This document shows positions 47,500-56,895 of a stretch of DNA of 64,000 nucleotides, piece by piece. The notes below the pieces were generated by a model. The model saw nothing but the letters and a program-made list of their open reading frames with translations. It was not told where the DNA came from and ran no database searches. The stretch comes from Chelativorans sp. AA-79 (GTDB taxonomy: Bacteria; Pseudomonadota; Alphaproteobacteria; Rhizobiales; Rhizobiaceae): positions 124,001 to 188,000 of the forward strand of contig NZ_CP120361.1 in assembly GCF_029457495.1 (NCBI RefSeq), given 5' to 3'. Each line of letters opens with the position of its first letter. Within the stretch, counting starts at the first letter, position 1. Position numbers and translations under genes: made by a program.

Positions 47500-48353
47500 G
47501 CGGCCCCGTGGCTTGCAGGCAGTGCTGCCCGGCGGATTTCATAGAGCATCACACCCGTGGCGACGGCGAGATTGAGGGAATCGGCCCGGCCCGCCTGGGG
47601 GATGCGGACCAGCCGGTCGCATGCCTCGGCGAGTGTTTCGGGCAGGCCTTGCTGCTCATTGCCCATGAGGAGCAGAATGGGGCCTTTCGAATAGTCGACG
47701 TTGCGATAGTCGACCGAACCCTTCAGATGCGTGCCCACCATGAGACCCGGGAGTCCCCCTCGCCAGGTGAGGAATGCCTCCCGCTCCGCCCGTGTGATGG
47801 ACACCGAGAACAGCGATCCCATGGTGGCGCGCACGGTCTCGATGGAGAAAGGGTCCGTGCACTCGCCGACAAGGATCACGCCCTTGGCGCCGACCGCGTC
47901 AACCGTGCGGATGACAGTGCCGAGGTTGCCCGGATCCCGCACGCGATCGAGCGCGACCCAGACGTCCTGGTCGGAGGGGCGGATTTCCTTGAGCGGCAGA
48001 TATCTCTGCTCGAAGACGCCCACCACCATCTGCGGGTTCTCGCGCCGGGTGATGGAGGAAAGCACCTTTTCGCTGACCTCGAGCACCAGCCCCCCTGCCG
48101 CCACCGTACGGGCGGCCGCCTTCTCCACGGTGGCATTTCCGCGCCCGGCCTTTGCGTAGACGAGCGTCCGAATGATCCAGCCGGCATCGAGCGCGTCGAG
48201 CACCAGCTTCAACCCCTCGGCCATGAAGGCGTGCTCGCGGTCCCGGTACTTCTTGAGCGAGAGCGCCTTGATGTCCTTGACGAGGGGATTGGAGAGGCTC
48301 GTCACCTCCTTCACCTGGCCCGGCGCCCGCCTGCTCCTCTCCCCGCCGGTCAT
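47496..48353 (-). CDS. TrmH family RNA methyltransferase (SpoU type)
   Basis: A 285-residue SPOUT methyltransferase acting on ribose 2'-O of rRNA or tRNA. The N-terminal substrate-binding part begins VTSLSNPLVKDIKALSLKKYRDREHAF. The knotted SAM site shows ALDRVRDPGNLGTVIRTVDAVG, LLMGNEQQGLP and IPQAGRADSLNLAVATGVMLYE, the three SpoU motifs. The target base is not evident. Four-base overlaps join it to both neighbours. Confidence 0.9.
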   Translation of the reverse strand: MTGGERSRRAPGQVKEVTSLSNPLVKDIKALSLKKYRDREHAFMAEGLKLVLDALDAGWIIRTLVYAKAGRGNATVEKAAARTVAAGGLVLEVSEKVLSSITRRENPQMVVGVFEQRYLPLKEIRPSDQDVWVALDRVRDPGNLGTVIRTVDAVGAKGVILVGECTDPFSIETVRATMGSLFSVSITRAEREAFLTWRGGLPGLMVGTHLKGSVDYRNVDYSKGPILLLMGNEQQGLPETLAEACDRLVRIPQAGRADSLNLAVATGVMLYEIRRAALPASHGAA

Positions 48354-49345
48354 CGGGCCACCCAGCGCGAGAAAAGCGAAGTGGAAAGCGCGCGGCCCGC
48401 CGACTTCTCGCGGATGACCAGTTCACCCGATTCGACCCGACCGCCCATCCCGACAAAGCTGTCGCGCATCAGTGCATGGATCGCAAAAAAGGACGCGCGG
48501 ATCGAATAGGCCGTCAGCACCACCGCGAGCGGCTTCGGCGAAAGGATCGCGCGGCAGGTCTCCACCAGCGCCGGCAGGTCTTCGAAAAGCTGCCAGACCT
48601 CGCCCTTGGGGCCGCGGCCATATGCAGGTGGATCGAGAAGGATGATGTCATAGCCATTGCCGCGGCGCGCCTCGCGCTCGGCGAATTTCACCGCGTCCTC
48701 GCAGATCCAGCGGATGGGACGGTCCGAAAGGCCGGCCATTTCCTGGTTCTCGCGCGCCCAGCCGATTGCTTTCTTCGAGGCATCCACATGGGTCACCTGC
48801 GCGCCGGCCTGGGCCGCGACGAGAGAGGCAAGGCCGGTGTATCCGAACAGGTTGAGCACCTTGATCGGCCGCCGCGCTTCTTCGATGAGGCCACGCATAT
48901 GCGCCCAGTGCGTCGCCTGCTCGGGAAACACGCCGACATGCCGGAAGGACGTGAAGCGGCCGAGATAGGCGATGCCTTCATGCCGCATGGGCCACGTCTC
49001 GCCGAGCGGTGCGGCGGGGAAGCGCCAGCGGCCCATACCCTCCTCGTCGGTGTCGCCGGTGAAGACCGCGTCTGCCTTCTCCCATTCCGTCGCATTCCAC
49101 GCCGGCTGCCAGATCGCCTGGCCCTCCGGGCGGATGATGCGATAGGGGCCGTATTGCTCGAGCTTGCGGCCACCGCCCGAATCGAGCAGCGCGTATTCGT
49201 CATCTGGCTGCACTTCCAGGATCACGGGCAGGCGTTCGTCCGGCAAGGGGCCGGCGCGGCGACCCATCTTTGCAGGCTCAGGCCGCGGGCGGGCGTTAGC
49301 GTGCTGGCGGGGATTTCTGTTCTTGTCCCGAGGAGGCTTCAACAA
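48350..49345 (-). CDS. Class I SAM-dependent methyltransferase (RlmI/K-like, COG1092 type)
   Basis: A 331-residue methyltransferase: the SAM-binding KVLNLFGYTGLASLVAAQAGA, then the motif LLDPPAYGRGPKGEVW, typical of rRNA cytosine C5 or guanine N2 enzymes of the RlmI/RlmK group. The N-terminus is basic and probably unstructured (RDKNRNPRQHANARPRP). No PUA domain is obvious. It is the first gene of the three-gene overlap with the TrmH-type gene and lspA. Confidence 0.83.
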   Translation of the reverse strand: MLKPPRDKNRNPRQHANARPRPEPAKMGRRAGPLPDERLPVILEVQPDDEYALLDSGGGRKLEQYGPYRIIRPEGQAIWQPAWNATEWEKADAVFTGDTDEEGMGRWRFPAAPLGETWPMRHEGIAYLGRFTSFRHVGVFPEQATHWAHMRGLIEEARRPIKVLNLFGYTGLASLVAAQAGAQVTHVDASKKAIGWARENQEMAGLSDRPIRWICEDAVKFAEREARRGNGYDIILLDPPAYGRGPKGEVWQLFEDLPALVETCRAILSPKPLAVVLTAYSIRASFFAIHALMRDSFVGMGGRVESGELVIREKSAGRALSTSLFSRWVAR

Positions 49346-49421
49346 GGGCTCCGAATGGATTGTGCATCACCGGCTTCTGCCATAGGGCTCCGATGCACGC
49401 AACAACGCTCCCCGGGTGGCT

Positions 49422-50378
49422 TCAGCCCCTGGAAGCCCGGTAGATGGCTATTCCCGCGGCGAGGTCCTCGATTGCAGCGCCGACGGACTTGAACAGGGTG
49501 ATCTCGCCGCCAGTCTGCCGCCCCGGCTTCTCTTCCCGCGTGAGTTCGAAGAGATCGGCCTTGATTCCCTCCGGCGTCAGCGCGCCGGACAGGATCGCCT
49601 GCACGATGTCACCGGCCTCCTTGGTAGCGCCAGCATGGGTGTCGACGAACACCGAGGCCCGGGAAACCGCTTCGTCGTCGCTTTCGCGCATGGTCGGAGA
49701 GAAGGCTCCGACGAGATCGACATGAGTGCCCGGTCTCAGGAGAGCGCCTCGGACCAGGGGGGTCTCCGAGAGCGTGGCGCAGGAGATGATGTCGGCCCAG
49801 CCGAGCGCCTCATCGAGGTCGCCGGCAACCGAAGCGTCGAGCCCTTCCTCCCGCAAGGACCGGACCACCTTTTCGGCATTGGCGGGGGTGCGATTCCAGA
49901 TTCGCACCTCCTCGATCGTCCGCTGGCTGGCATGGGCGCGCGCAAGATGCGGCGCAAGTGCGCCGGCACCCACCACCAGAAGCCGTGACGCGTCCTGGCG
50001 CGCGAGATAGGAGGCGGCAAGCGCAGAAGCGCAGGCGGTCCGCCATACCGTCAGCCGCGGGCCGTCGATCAAGGCCTGCGGCTCGCCGGTCCTCCCGTCC
50101 ATGAGCAAGTAGACGCCCATGACCGCGGGTTTGCCGATCCCGTTGTTATCGGGTGAGACGGTGACGATCTTGACGCCGATATGGCCGTCGCTTTCCGCCG
50201 AGCTGCCCGTCCATGCCGGCATCAGGAGCAAGGTCGCATCGCTTCCTCGCTGTCGGGCGATGGTATGATGGTGGCGCACCGGCTGCACCGCCCCGTTTTT
50301 GAATGCACTGCGCAGCGTCTCCACCAAACCGGGATAGGTAAGACATCCGTCGACGTCGTCAGGGGAGATCGTGATCAT
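49422..50378 (-). CDS. Ornithine cyclodeaminase / mu-crystallin family protein
   Basis: A 318-residue protein with a central NAD(P)-binding core: LLVVGAGALAPHLARAHAS near residue 131 and RLTVWRTACASALAASYLA, which is characteristic of this family. Members include ornithine cyclodeaminase, alanine dehydrogenase and ketimine reductase; the sequence does not decide which. The genomic neighbour olsB needs ornithine, but it is 6 kb away, so I make no link. It begins 9 bases after the LapA-domain gene. Confidence 0.85.
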   Translation of the reverse strand: MITISPDDVDGCLTYPGLVETLRSAFKNGAVQPVRHHHTIARQRGSDATLLLMPAWTGSSAESDGHIGVKIVTVSPDNNGIGKPAVMGVYLLMDGRTGEPQALIDGPRLTVWRTACASALAASYLARQDASRLLVVGAGALAPHLARAHASQRTIEEVRIWNRTPANAEKVVRSLREEGLDASVAGDLDEALGWADIISCATLSETPLVRGALLRPGTHVDLVGAFSPTMRESDDEAVSRASVFVDTHAGATKEAGDIVQAILSGALTPEGIKADLFELTREEKPGRQTGGEITLFKSVGAAIEDLAAGIAIYRASRG

Positions 50379-50387
50379 GCCGCGTTT

Positions 50388-50711
50388 CTACGCATCCGTG
50401 CGCAGCAACGCGGTCGTGCTTGCCTCCGGAGCGGCGCGCGTGCGCAAGCGCTCGATTTCCGAGGCCCGCTCGCGAGCGAGCCTGCGGTATCGCCCCTGCC
50501 GGAACCAGGTGACCGCGCCGCCGATGATCATGCCCAGGATCATGGCGAGGAAGAGATAGACGAACAGCGGCATCTCCACCGTCAGCCCCGGGTTTCCGGG
50601 ATTGAACGGGTCGATGGTGAACGGCATGAGGGCTCGGTTCGCCACCGCCAGCGCAATCAGGATGATCGCGAGGGGCACGATGATCAGCACGAGCACGGCA
50701 CGGTTGAGCAT
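50388..50711 (-). CDS. LapA domain-containing membrane protein
   Basis: A 107-residue protein with two membrane helices: VLVLIIVPLAIILIALAVANRAL and LFVYLFLAMILGMIIGGAVTWF. Between them, PFTIDPFNPGNPGLTVEMP is typical of the lipopolysaccharide assembly protein A (LapA/YciS) domain family. The C-terminus is a charged helix (ERASEIERLRTRA). ihfB lies directly upstream in the same direction, an order (ihfB-lapA) widely conserved in proteobacteria. Confidence 0.85.
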   Translation of the reverse strand: MLNRAVLVLIIVPLAIILIALAVANRALMPFTIDPFNPGNPGLTVEMPLFVYLFLAMILGMIIGGAVTWFRQGRYRRLARERASEIERLRTRAAPEASTTALLRTDA

Positions 50712-50738
50712 TCGAGCGGGTTCCTTCGCTGAGACAGG

Positions 50739-51023
50739 CTATTCTTCCGCATTCAGCCGCTCGCGCAACTCCTTTCCGGTTTTGAAGAAGGGAACCCATT
50801 TCTCCTCCACGGGAACGGATTCCCCGGTGCGCGGGTTGCGCCCCGTGCGGGCGGGGCGGTTCTTCACTGAAAAAGCACCGAAGCCGCGCAACTCCACCCG
50901 GTTTCCCGCGGCGAGCGCCTCGGTGATCTCGTCGAATATCGCATTGACGATGTTTTCCACGTCACGAAGAAACAGGTGCGGATTGCGATTGGCAATGGTC
51001 TGCACGAGTTCGGACTTGATCAT
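50739..51023 (-). CDS. ihfB: Integration host factor subunit beta
   Basis: A 94-residue DNA-bending protein that acts with IhfA in recombination, replication and sigma-54-dependent transcription. The sequence [32 protein letters not shown] and [18 protein letters not shown] (the minor-groove arm with its Pro) is typical. Normal length. sppA lies upstream on the same strand (54 bases), as in many proteobacteria. Confidence 0.95.
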   Translation of the reverse strand: MIKSELVQTIANRNPHLFLRDVENIVNAIFDEITEALAAGNRVELRGFGAFSVKNRPARTGRNPRTGESVPVEEKWVPFFKTGKELRERLNAEE

Positions 51024-51077
51024 AGTCTTTTCCGCCGCTCTGATTGTTCACATATTCCCCTGAATTTATTCTTTTTT

Positions 51078-52043
51078 TCATTCTTGAAACCCGGCTTCAG
51101 GTTGCCAGAGCGACACCAGACCGTCAAGGAAGATGTGTTCCATTCCGAGACGATTAAGGAACGCTCCTTCTTGCGGCAGACCCAGCACGGCCGCGATCCA
51201 CCGGATCGCAGCGCCCGGAAGGAGGAACGATCCGCCCGACCCTTCCGGCTTCCACTCGACCACTTCGAGATCGCCGCTGAGGCCCTGTTCGGTCAGCCAC
51301 GCCTGCGCTTCGCGCTCGCCGCCCAAGGCGTCGACAAGCTTGCGCTCCAGCGCCTGGCGGCCGGTGAAGATGGAGCCGTCCGCCAACGCCAGCACGTCTT
51401 CGCGAGGCAGCTTTCGCCGCTCGCTGACGAGGTCTACGAACCAGTCGTAGCTGTCGCTGATCATGGAGGCCAGCATCTGGCGTTCCTCTTCCGTGGTCGG
51501 ATTGAAGGGAGAAGGCTCCGCCTTCAACGGGGAGGATTTCACCTCTTCCACCTTGATGCCGAGCTTGTCCAGCAGTTCGGTGACCTCCGGATACTGGATG
51601 ATGACGCCGATCGAGCCGACGATCGAGGTCTGGCGCGCAACGATGAAATCAGCCGCGCTCGCCACCATATAGCCTGCTGAAGCGGCCAGCGTCCCGACCT
51701 GGGCCACCACCGGCTTTTCGGCCGCAAGCCGGCGCAAGGCATCGAAGATCGCCTCCCCGCCTGCCGTCGTGCCTCCGGGGGAATCCACGGTGACGATCAC
51801 GCCCTCCACGGCGTCGGTTTCCTGCAGGTCCTTGATCAGGTCGAGAAGCTCCCTGTCCTCCAGGATGGTGCCTTCGATTCGAACCTGCGCGATATGCGGG
51901 CCGGCGGCCAGCGTATCGCCGAAGAGCCAGCGAGCGGTAGCGGCGATGGCAAGGACCAGCACCAGCAGGGCGGCGGCACGCCAGAACGTCAGCTTGCGCC
52001 TCAGGCGCCTCCGGTCAACAAGATCATCGGCTCGGGTGGACAT
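51078..52043 (-). CDS. sppA: Signal peptide peptidase SppA
   Basis: A 321-residue membrane-anchored serine/lysine peptidase degrading cleaved signal peptides. The N-terminal anchor is at about residues 20-43 (FWRAAALLVLVLAIAATARWLF). The protease core has VTVDSPGGTTAGGEAIF and LAASAGYMVASAAD with the nucleophilic Ser, then SIGVIIQYPEVTELLDKLG. The short, single-domain form is the bacterial SppA36-type. ihfB follows. Confidence 0.92.
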   Translation of the reverse strand: MSTRADDLVDRRRLRRKLTFWRAAALLVLVLAIAATARWLFGDTLAAGPHIAQVRIEGTILEDRELLDLIKDLQETDAVEGVIVTVDSPGGTTAGGEAIFDALRRLAAEKPVVAQVGTLAASAGYMVASAADFIVARQTSIVGSIGVIIQYPEVTELLDKLGIKVEEVKSSPLKAEPSPFNPTTEEERQMLASMISDSYDWFVDLVSERRKLPREDVLALADGSIFTGRQALERKLVDALGGEREAQAWLTEQGLSGDLEVVEWKPEGSGGSFLLPGAAIRWIAAVLGLPQEGAFLNRLGMEHIFLDGLVSLWQPEAGFQE

Positions 52044-52160
52044 GGCGGGCTCTTATACTCACATATGATCAGGCTTGCCTTTTAGACGAAGCTGCGCATA
52101 TGAGCTACCCGTGTTTCGCTCCGGATCACGGGTGGGCGTCGGGTCCACTGCTGCTAAGCC

Positions 52161-52189
52161 TTTGAAGGCAACCCAAAATCGGCCATAAT
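52161..52189 (+). promoter_or_regulatory. Candidate sigma-70 promoter of the lpt-rpoN operon
   Basis: TTTGAA (52161-52166), 17 bases, CATAAT (52184-52189). Predicted start about 52,196. The ATG at 52188 lies in the -10 element, so the lptC start is set at 52224. Confidence 0.5.
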
Positions 52190-52223
52190 GCGGTGGGACG
52201 GCGAGAAAGGGCGAGGAACCCCG

Positions 52224-53030
52224 ATGCAGCGGCCGGCAAAAGGCGGCGAAAGCAGCAGTGCTGCCGAAGACGCGAACGGGCAGGATGCAAAGGGCCGGAA
52301 GACGTTTTTTTCGTTCGCCAGGAGTGGATTGTTGAACAGCATCGCCAAAGCAGAAATGAGCGGGATTTCCGCCCCGGCCACGCGGCACACCGAGCGTGGC
52401 GCGGAAGCTTTCGCGCGCGCCGTTCGCCACTCGCGCCGCGTCCGCGCTCTCAAATTCATATTGCCGGCGGCGGCCATCGTGGTCTCCGGGCTCTTTTTTG
52501 GCTATTCTCTGCTTTCTCCGACAGGACTCGAGGCGATCGATCTCGATTCGGCGACAATCGAAGGTGGCAGCCTGGTGATGCACAATCCTTCCCTCAATGG
52601 CTTCACCAGTGAGGATCTGCCCTACAGCATGACCGCCGAACGGGCGCGGCAACCGATCGGCTCCGATACGGGGCCGATCGAGCTTGAAAAGATCAGGGCG
52701 ACTTTGCCGATCGACGAGGAGCACAAGGCGACGATCAGCGCCGGCGGCGGGGTTTTTGACAGGCAGGCGAACAAGCTGGTGCTTGATGACGAAATCACGG
52801 TGACGATGAGCTCCGGCATCGTGGCGCGGCTGCAATCCGCCAATGTCGATATCGAATCGAACGATCTGGCGACCGATGACCCGGTAGAGATCGAGATGGA
52901 GGGGATGCGTGTGAACGCGGATACCTTCCAGGCGACGGAAGGCGGCAGCAAGCTGATATTCGAGAAGCGCGTGCGCGTGGAGCTCGACCCCGCGCGGCTG
53001 CGGCAGCGGCAGGAGAGCGGAGAACAATGA
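52224..53030 (+). CDS. lptC: LPS export ABC transporter periplasmic protein LptC
   Basis: LptC is a bitopic inner membrane protein that connects the LptBFG transporter to the LptA bridge. The 268 residues have an unusually long, polar cytoplasmic N-terminus (about residues 1-80) followed by a single membrane helix (LKFILPAAAIVVSGLFFGYSLL) and a periplasmic beta-jellyroll domain (IEGGSLVMHNPSLNGFT...). The start at 52224 is preferred because GAGGAA precedes it. Its stop overlaps the lptA start by 4 bases. Confidence 0.87.
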   Translation: MQRPAKGGESSSAAEDANGQDAKGRKTFFSFARSGLLNSIAKAEMSGISAPATRHTERGAEAFARAVRHSRRVRALKFILPAAAIVVSGLFFGYSLLSPTGLEAIDLDSATIEGGSLVMHNPSLNGFTSEDLPYSMTAERARQPIGSDTGPIELEKIRATLPIDEEHKATISAGGGVFDRQANKLVLDDEITVTMSSGIVARLQSANVDIESNDLATDDPVEIEMEGMRVNADTFQATEGGSKLIFEKRVRVELDPARLRQRQESGEQ

Positions 53031-53575
53031 CGAAACTTCTGGGGGCACTCCTGGTGTCGGCGCTTGTGCTTGCGGCGCCGGGCGCATCGGCGCAGGACAC
53101 GCAGACACAGTTCGGCAGTCTCAGTCTTTCGAGCGATGAACCGATCCAGATCGAGAGCGACCGCTTCGAGGTGGACGAGAACAAGAGTCTCGGCACGTTC
53201 ACGGGCAATGTGACGGTCGTCCAGGGGCCGACCACCATGAAGGCCGCAGTGATGAATGTCTATTACCGCAATGACGGAGGCTCCGCCACGGCCGGCAGCG
53301 CGCAGATCGACCGCATCGAGGCGGAAGGCGGCGTCTATATAAAATCGGAGACACAGGTCGCAACCGGCGACCGCGGCACCTTCGACATGGGAACGGAAGT
53401 GCTGGTGCTTTCCGGTGACGAGGTGGTCCTTTCTGAAGGCGACAACGTGATCGTGGGCTGTAAGCTCACCGTGCAGATGAAAAGCGGTCAGGCCACCCTG
53501 GAGAGCTGCAAGGGCGGCGGATCGAACGGCCGCGTGAAGATGCTCCTCACCCCGAGTTCCGAGAACAGGCAGTAA
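53027..53575 (+). CDS. lptA: LPS transport periplasmic protein LptA
   Basis: Periplasmic LptA (OstA-like) bridges LPS from the inner to the outer membrane. The 182 residues start with a signal peptide (MTKLLGALLVSALVLAAPGASA, cleavage after about residue 22), then an OstA-like jellyroll: IQIESDRFEVDENKSLGTFTGNVTV and GTEVLVLSGDEVVLSEGDNVIVG. Length and position between lptC and lptB are diagnostic. Confidence 0.92.
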   Translation: MTKLLGALLVSALVLAAPGASAQDTQTQFGSLSLSSDEPIQIESDRFEVDENKSLGTFTGNVTVVQGPTTMKAAVMNVYYRNDGGSATAGSAQIDRIEAEGGVYIKSETQVATGDRGTFDMGTEVLVLSGDEVVLSEGDNVIVGCKLTVQMKSGQATLESCKGGGSNGRVKMLLTPSSENRQ

Positions 53576-53581
53576 GCGCCA

Positions 53582-54376
53582 GTGGCATTTCTACAGTCGC
53601 GCGGGAATGGCGGGGCCGGGAAGCCGGATTCCAACGCGGTTCCGGAGCCCTACAAGGGCACGCTGATCGCCCGCGGTCTCACCAAGTCGTACAAGAACCG
53701 CCAGGTCGTCAGCGGCGTGTCGCTCGGCGTGCGCGCCGGCGAGGCGGTTGGTCTTCTCGGGCCCAATGGCGCCGGCAAGACCACCTGCTTCTACATGGTG
53801 ACCGGTCTGGTCCCGGTCGACCAGGGCACGATCCACATAGACGGTTATGACGTCACCTCCATGCCGATGTACCGCCGGGCGCGTCTCGGCATCGGTTATC
53901 TGCCGCAGGAAGCCTCCATCTTTCGCGGCCTGACGGTCGAGGCCAATATCCGCGGCATCCTCGAAGTGGTCGAGAAGAGCCGCAAGGAGCGCGAGCGCAC
54001 GCTCGATTCGCTTCTCGAGGAGTTCCATATAGGTCACCTGCGCAAATCGCCCGCCATCGCTCTCTCGGGCGGCGAGCGGCGGCGGTTGGAGATCGCGCGG
54101 GCCCTTGCCAGCAAGCCGAACTTCATGCTGCTTGATGAGCCCTTTGCCGGTATCGACCCAATTGCGGTGACCGATATCCAGCAACTGGTGCGGCACCTGA
54201 CCGCGCGCGGTATCGGTGTCCTGATCACCGACCACAATGTGCGTGAGACGCTCGGTCTGATCGACCGCGCCTATATCATCCATGCGGGCCAGGTCCTCAC
54301 CCACGGGAGGCCGGAGGACATCGTCGGCAACGCCGATGTCCGTCGGCTGTATCTCGGCGAGGGCTTCACGCTTTAG
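53582..54376 (+). CDS. lptB: LPS export ABC transporter ATP-binding protein LptB
   Basis: The ATPase of the LptBFG exporter. The 264 residues have an N-terminal extension of about 25 residues (GTG start at 53582) before the ABC domain. Walker A is [11 protein letters not shown], the signature is [12 protein letters not shown], Walker B is [13 protein letters not shown] and the switch His is in [11 protein letters not shown]. It lies 7 bases after lptA and precedes rpoN by 191 bases. Confidence 0.95.
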   Translation: MAFLQSRGNGGAGKPDSNAVPEPYKGTLIARGLTKSYKNRQVVSGVSLGVRAGEAVGLLGPNGAGKTTCFYMVTGLVPVDQGTIHIDGYDVTSMPMYRRARLGIGYLPQEASIFRGLTVEANIRGILEVVEKSRKERERTLDSLLEEFHIGHLRKSPAIALSGGERRRLEIARALASKPNFMLLDEPFAGIDPIAVTDIQQLVRHLTARGIGVLITDHNVRETLGLIDRAYIIHAGQVLTHGRPEDIVGNADVRRLYLGEGFTL

Positions 54377-54567
54377 TATTCCGCGGCGCGCGGCGTCCCG
54401 CCGGGATTGCGACCCGGGAAGCTGTCCTGCGCCCAAAATGCGAAAAGTACCGTCTTCGAGCGTGCTTTCGCCTTCTTTTGACGCTTGTTTCTTGACAAGC
54501 AAATACCGGGCCAGTTTTATCGCGGCCAGGCGGAATGGTCCGCGGGAACGGAATCGAACGGCGCGGC

Positions 54568-56040
54568 ATGGCGCTTTCACCCAGCATATATTTGCGGCAG
54601 GCCCAATCGCTGGTGATGACGCCGCAACTGCTGCAGTCGATCCGGCTGCTTCAGCTTACTCACGTGGAGTTGGAGCAGTTCATCTCCGCCGAGATCGAGC
54701 GCAATCCCCTTCTGGAACGGGAGGAGGCGAACGAGGGAGATGCCCTTTCCGACACCACGCAGCCTCCTTCCTCTATCGCCGAGGGGATGGCCGATCGGCT
54801 GGACAGTTCGCTTGAGAATCTCTTTCCCGACGATCCCGGCATGCGGGATGCCATTGGACCGGATCTCTCCGCACAGTGGCGCTCGGCTTCGGGCAACGGC
54901 CTCGCGGGAGGTGAGGACTGGAATCTTGAGGCGATAGCGGCAGCGCCGGTGACGCTGCGTGACCACGTGCGCGAGCAGATCGTCCTTACTTTTCCGGATC
55001 CCGCCTCCAGGTTGCTCGCCGAGGAATTCGCCGAGGGCCTCGACGATGCCGGCTACTTCACGGGTGACCTGACCGAGATCACCGAACGCATGGGCGCAGA
55101 TCCTGCGACGGCGGAGCGCGTGCTTCAAACCTGCCGGACATTCGATCCGCCGGGGCTGTTCGCCAGTGATCTGGCGGGATGCCTCGCGCTGCAGCTTGAG
55201 GCGCGCGATCGCCTGGACCCGGCCATGCGGGCGCTGCTCGATCATCTTCATTTGCTCGCAAAACGGGATTTCCAGTCGCTGAAGCGGATCTGCGGCGTTG
55301 ACGAGGAAGACCTCATCGAAATGCTGGGCGAGATCCGGGCATTGGACCCGAAGCCGGGTGCTGCGTTCACGTCCGTGCCCGCCGAGCCGGTCGCGCCGGA
55401 TGTGATCGTGCGGCCTGCTCCGGACGGCGGATGGGCGGTCGAGCTCAATCAGGACGCGCTGCCGCGCGTCCTCGTCAACGAGACCTATTTCACGACCGTT
55501 TCCAAACGTGCCACCAAGGGTGAGAAGGCGTTTCTTACCGAGTGCCTTCAGAACGCCAATTGGCTCGCCCGCAGCCTGGACCAGCGGGCGAAGACCATCT
55601 TGAAGGTAGCGGCGGAAATCGTGCGGCAGCAGGATGCCTTCCTGCTGCACGGGATACGGCATTTGCGCCCGCTGAAGCTTCGCACGGTGGCTGAGGCAAT
55701 CGATATGCACGAGTCGACCATCAGCCGGGTGGCGGCCAACAAATACATGATGACGCCGCGTGGCCTCTTCGAGCTTCGCTATTTCTTCACAACGGCGATC
55801 GCAGCGGCGGACGGGGGCGATGCGCATTCGGCGGAATCCGTACGTGACCGCATCCGCGGCCTCGTCGAAGCCGAAGACCCCAACGACGTGCTTTCCGACG
55901 ATACGATCGTGGACGTGCTGCACAAGGAAGGGATCGATATCGCCCGCCGGACGGTCGCCAAATATCGAGAGGGCATGAATATTCCGTCTTCGGTGCAACG
56001 CCGGCGCGAAAAGAAGGCGATGGCCGGCGCCGGCGCATGA
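54568..56040 (+). CDS. rpoN: RNA polymerase sigma-54 factor
   Basis: Sigma-54 directs transcription from -24/-12 promoters with activators for nitrogen and other functions. The 490 residues have region I rich in Gln and Leu (LRQAQSLVMTPQLLQSIRLLQ), the core-binding domain, the helix-turn-helix (VAEAIDMHESTISRVAANKYM) and the C-terminal RpoN box ARRTVAKYRE. The start at 54568 (MALSPSIYLRQ) is preferred to 54535. It is in the usual place downstream of lptB. Confidence 0.97.
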   Translation: MALSPSIYLRQAQSLVMTPQLLQSIRLLQLTHVELEQFISAEIERNPLLEREEANEGDALSDTTQPPSSIAEGMADRLDSSLENLFPDDPGMRDAIGPDLSAQWRSASGNGLAGGEDWNLEAIAAAPVTLRDHVREQIVLTFPDPASRLLAEEFAEGLDDAGYFTGDLTEITERMGADPATAERVLQTCRTFDPPGLFASDLAGCLALQLEARDRLDPAMRALLDHLHLLAKRDFQSLKRICGVDEEDLIEMLGEIRALDPKPGAAFTSVPAEPVAPDVIVRPAPDGGWAVELNQDALPRVLVNETYFTTVSKRATKGEKAFLTECLQNANWLARSLDQRAKTILKVAAEIVRQQDAFLLHGIRHLRPLKLRTVAEAIDMHESTISRVAANKYMMTPRGLFELRYFFTTAIAAADGGDAHSAESVRDRIRGLVEAEDPNDVLSDDTIVDVLHKEGIDIARRTVAKYREGMNIPSSVQRRREKKAMAGAGA

Positions 56041-56074
56041 ATGCTGCTTGCGCCCGATTGTCCGCGCGCTTCGA

Positions 56075-56103
56075 TTGACAACGGTCTGTGAAGCCACTAG
56101 AAG
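56075..56103 (+). promoter_or_regulatory. Candidate sigma-70 promoter of hpf
   Basis: Perfect -35 TTGACA (56075-56080), 17 bases, TAGAAG (56098-56103). Predicted start about 56,110, leaving a leader of about 170 bases before the hpf ATG. Confidence 0.45.
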
Positions 56104-56282
56104 CCCGCCCCCAAGAGGACGGCGGGTTCGGCGCTCGCGCCTGCTCCCTCGGGGGCAGGCGGAAAATGAGCCGAAGTCCCGACTGCATGGACCTCATTTT
56201 GCTTCCGCGGAACCTTGTATGCGCGGACCACGGGTATAAACTCGCATCTGTTGGTATCCTGACCAGGAAAGGTCGTTCTCTC

Positions 56283-56861
56283 ATGAGCCTCCGTATTTCT
56301 GGCAAGCATATGGAAATCGGTGATGCGTTTCGGACGCGCATCGAAGACCGGATCCACGAAGCGGTGGAAAAATACTTCGACGGCGGGTCTTCGGGGCGGG
56401 TAACTGTGGAGAAGTCGAACAGCCGCTTCTCGGCGGATTGTACGATCCATCTCGACACCGGGGCTATGCTGCAGGCAACGGGCGAGGCACAGGAGCCGCA
56501 GCTTGCATTTGACATGGCCGCGGAACGGATAGAAAAGAGGCTGCGACGCTACAAGCGGAGGTTGAAGTCTCACAGCATCGGCCAGAACGGGTCCGGGTCC
56601 TTCGAAGCGGACTACCGGGTCTTCGCTTCCTTTGACGAGGGCGAGGACGAGGTGCCGGAGGACTATGCGCCGACCGTCGTGGCCGAATCGAAGATGCCGC
56701 TCAGATCCATGTCCGTCGCTTCCGCCGTCATCGAACTCGACATGAAGGACAGCCCCGTTTTCGTCTTCCGCAACGCCGGAAGCAATGAGGTGAACATCGT
56801 CTACCGGCGTTCGGACGGAAATATCGGCTGGATCGATCCTTCGGCAGCCACCAACGGATAA
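56283..56861 (+). CDS. hpf: Ribosome hibernation promoting factor (long form, HPF/RaiA)
   Basis: Stabilises inactive 70S/100S ribosomes in stationary phase. The 192 residues have the N-terminal S30AE domain (LRISGKHMEIGDAFRTRIEDRI) and the C-terminal dimerisation domain (AVIELDMKDSPVFVFRNAGS). That is the long form, which makes 100S ribosomes without RMF. The start at 56283 follows AAAGG; the frame is open further upstream, but the upstream part is non-homologous. It lies downstream of rpoN, as usual. Confidence 0.93.
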   Translation: MSLRISGKHMEIGDAFRTRIEDRIHEAVEKYFDGGSSGRVTVEKSNSRFSADCTIHLDTGAMLQATGEAQEPQLAFDMAAERIEKRLRRYKRRLKSHSIGQNGSGSFEADYRVFASFDEGEDEVPEDYAPTVVAESKMPLRSMSVASAVIELDMKDSPVFVFRNAGSNEVNIVYRRSDGNIGWIDPSAATNG

Positions 56862-56895
56862 AGCTTGGCCGCTGGGCAAGCAGAGGAAGCATGAA

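Noticed and set aside
54577..56097. A 506-codon minus-strand ORF
   Set aside because: Antisense to rpoN.
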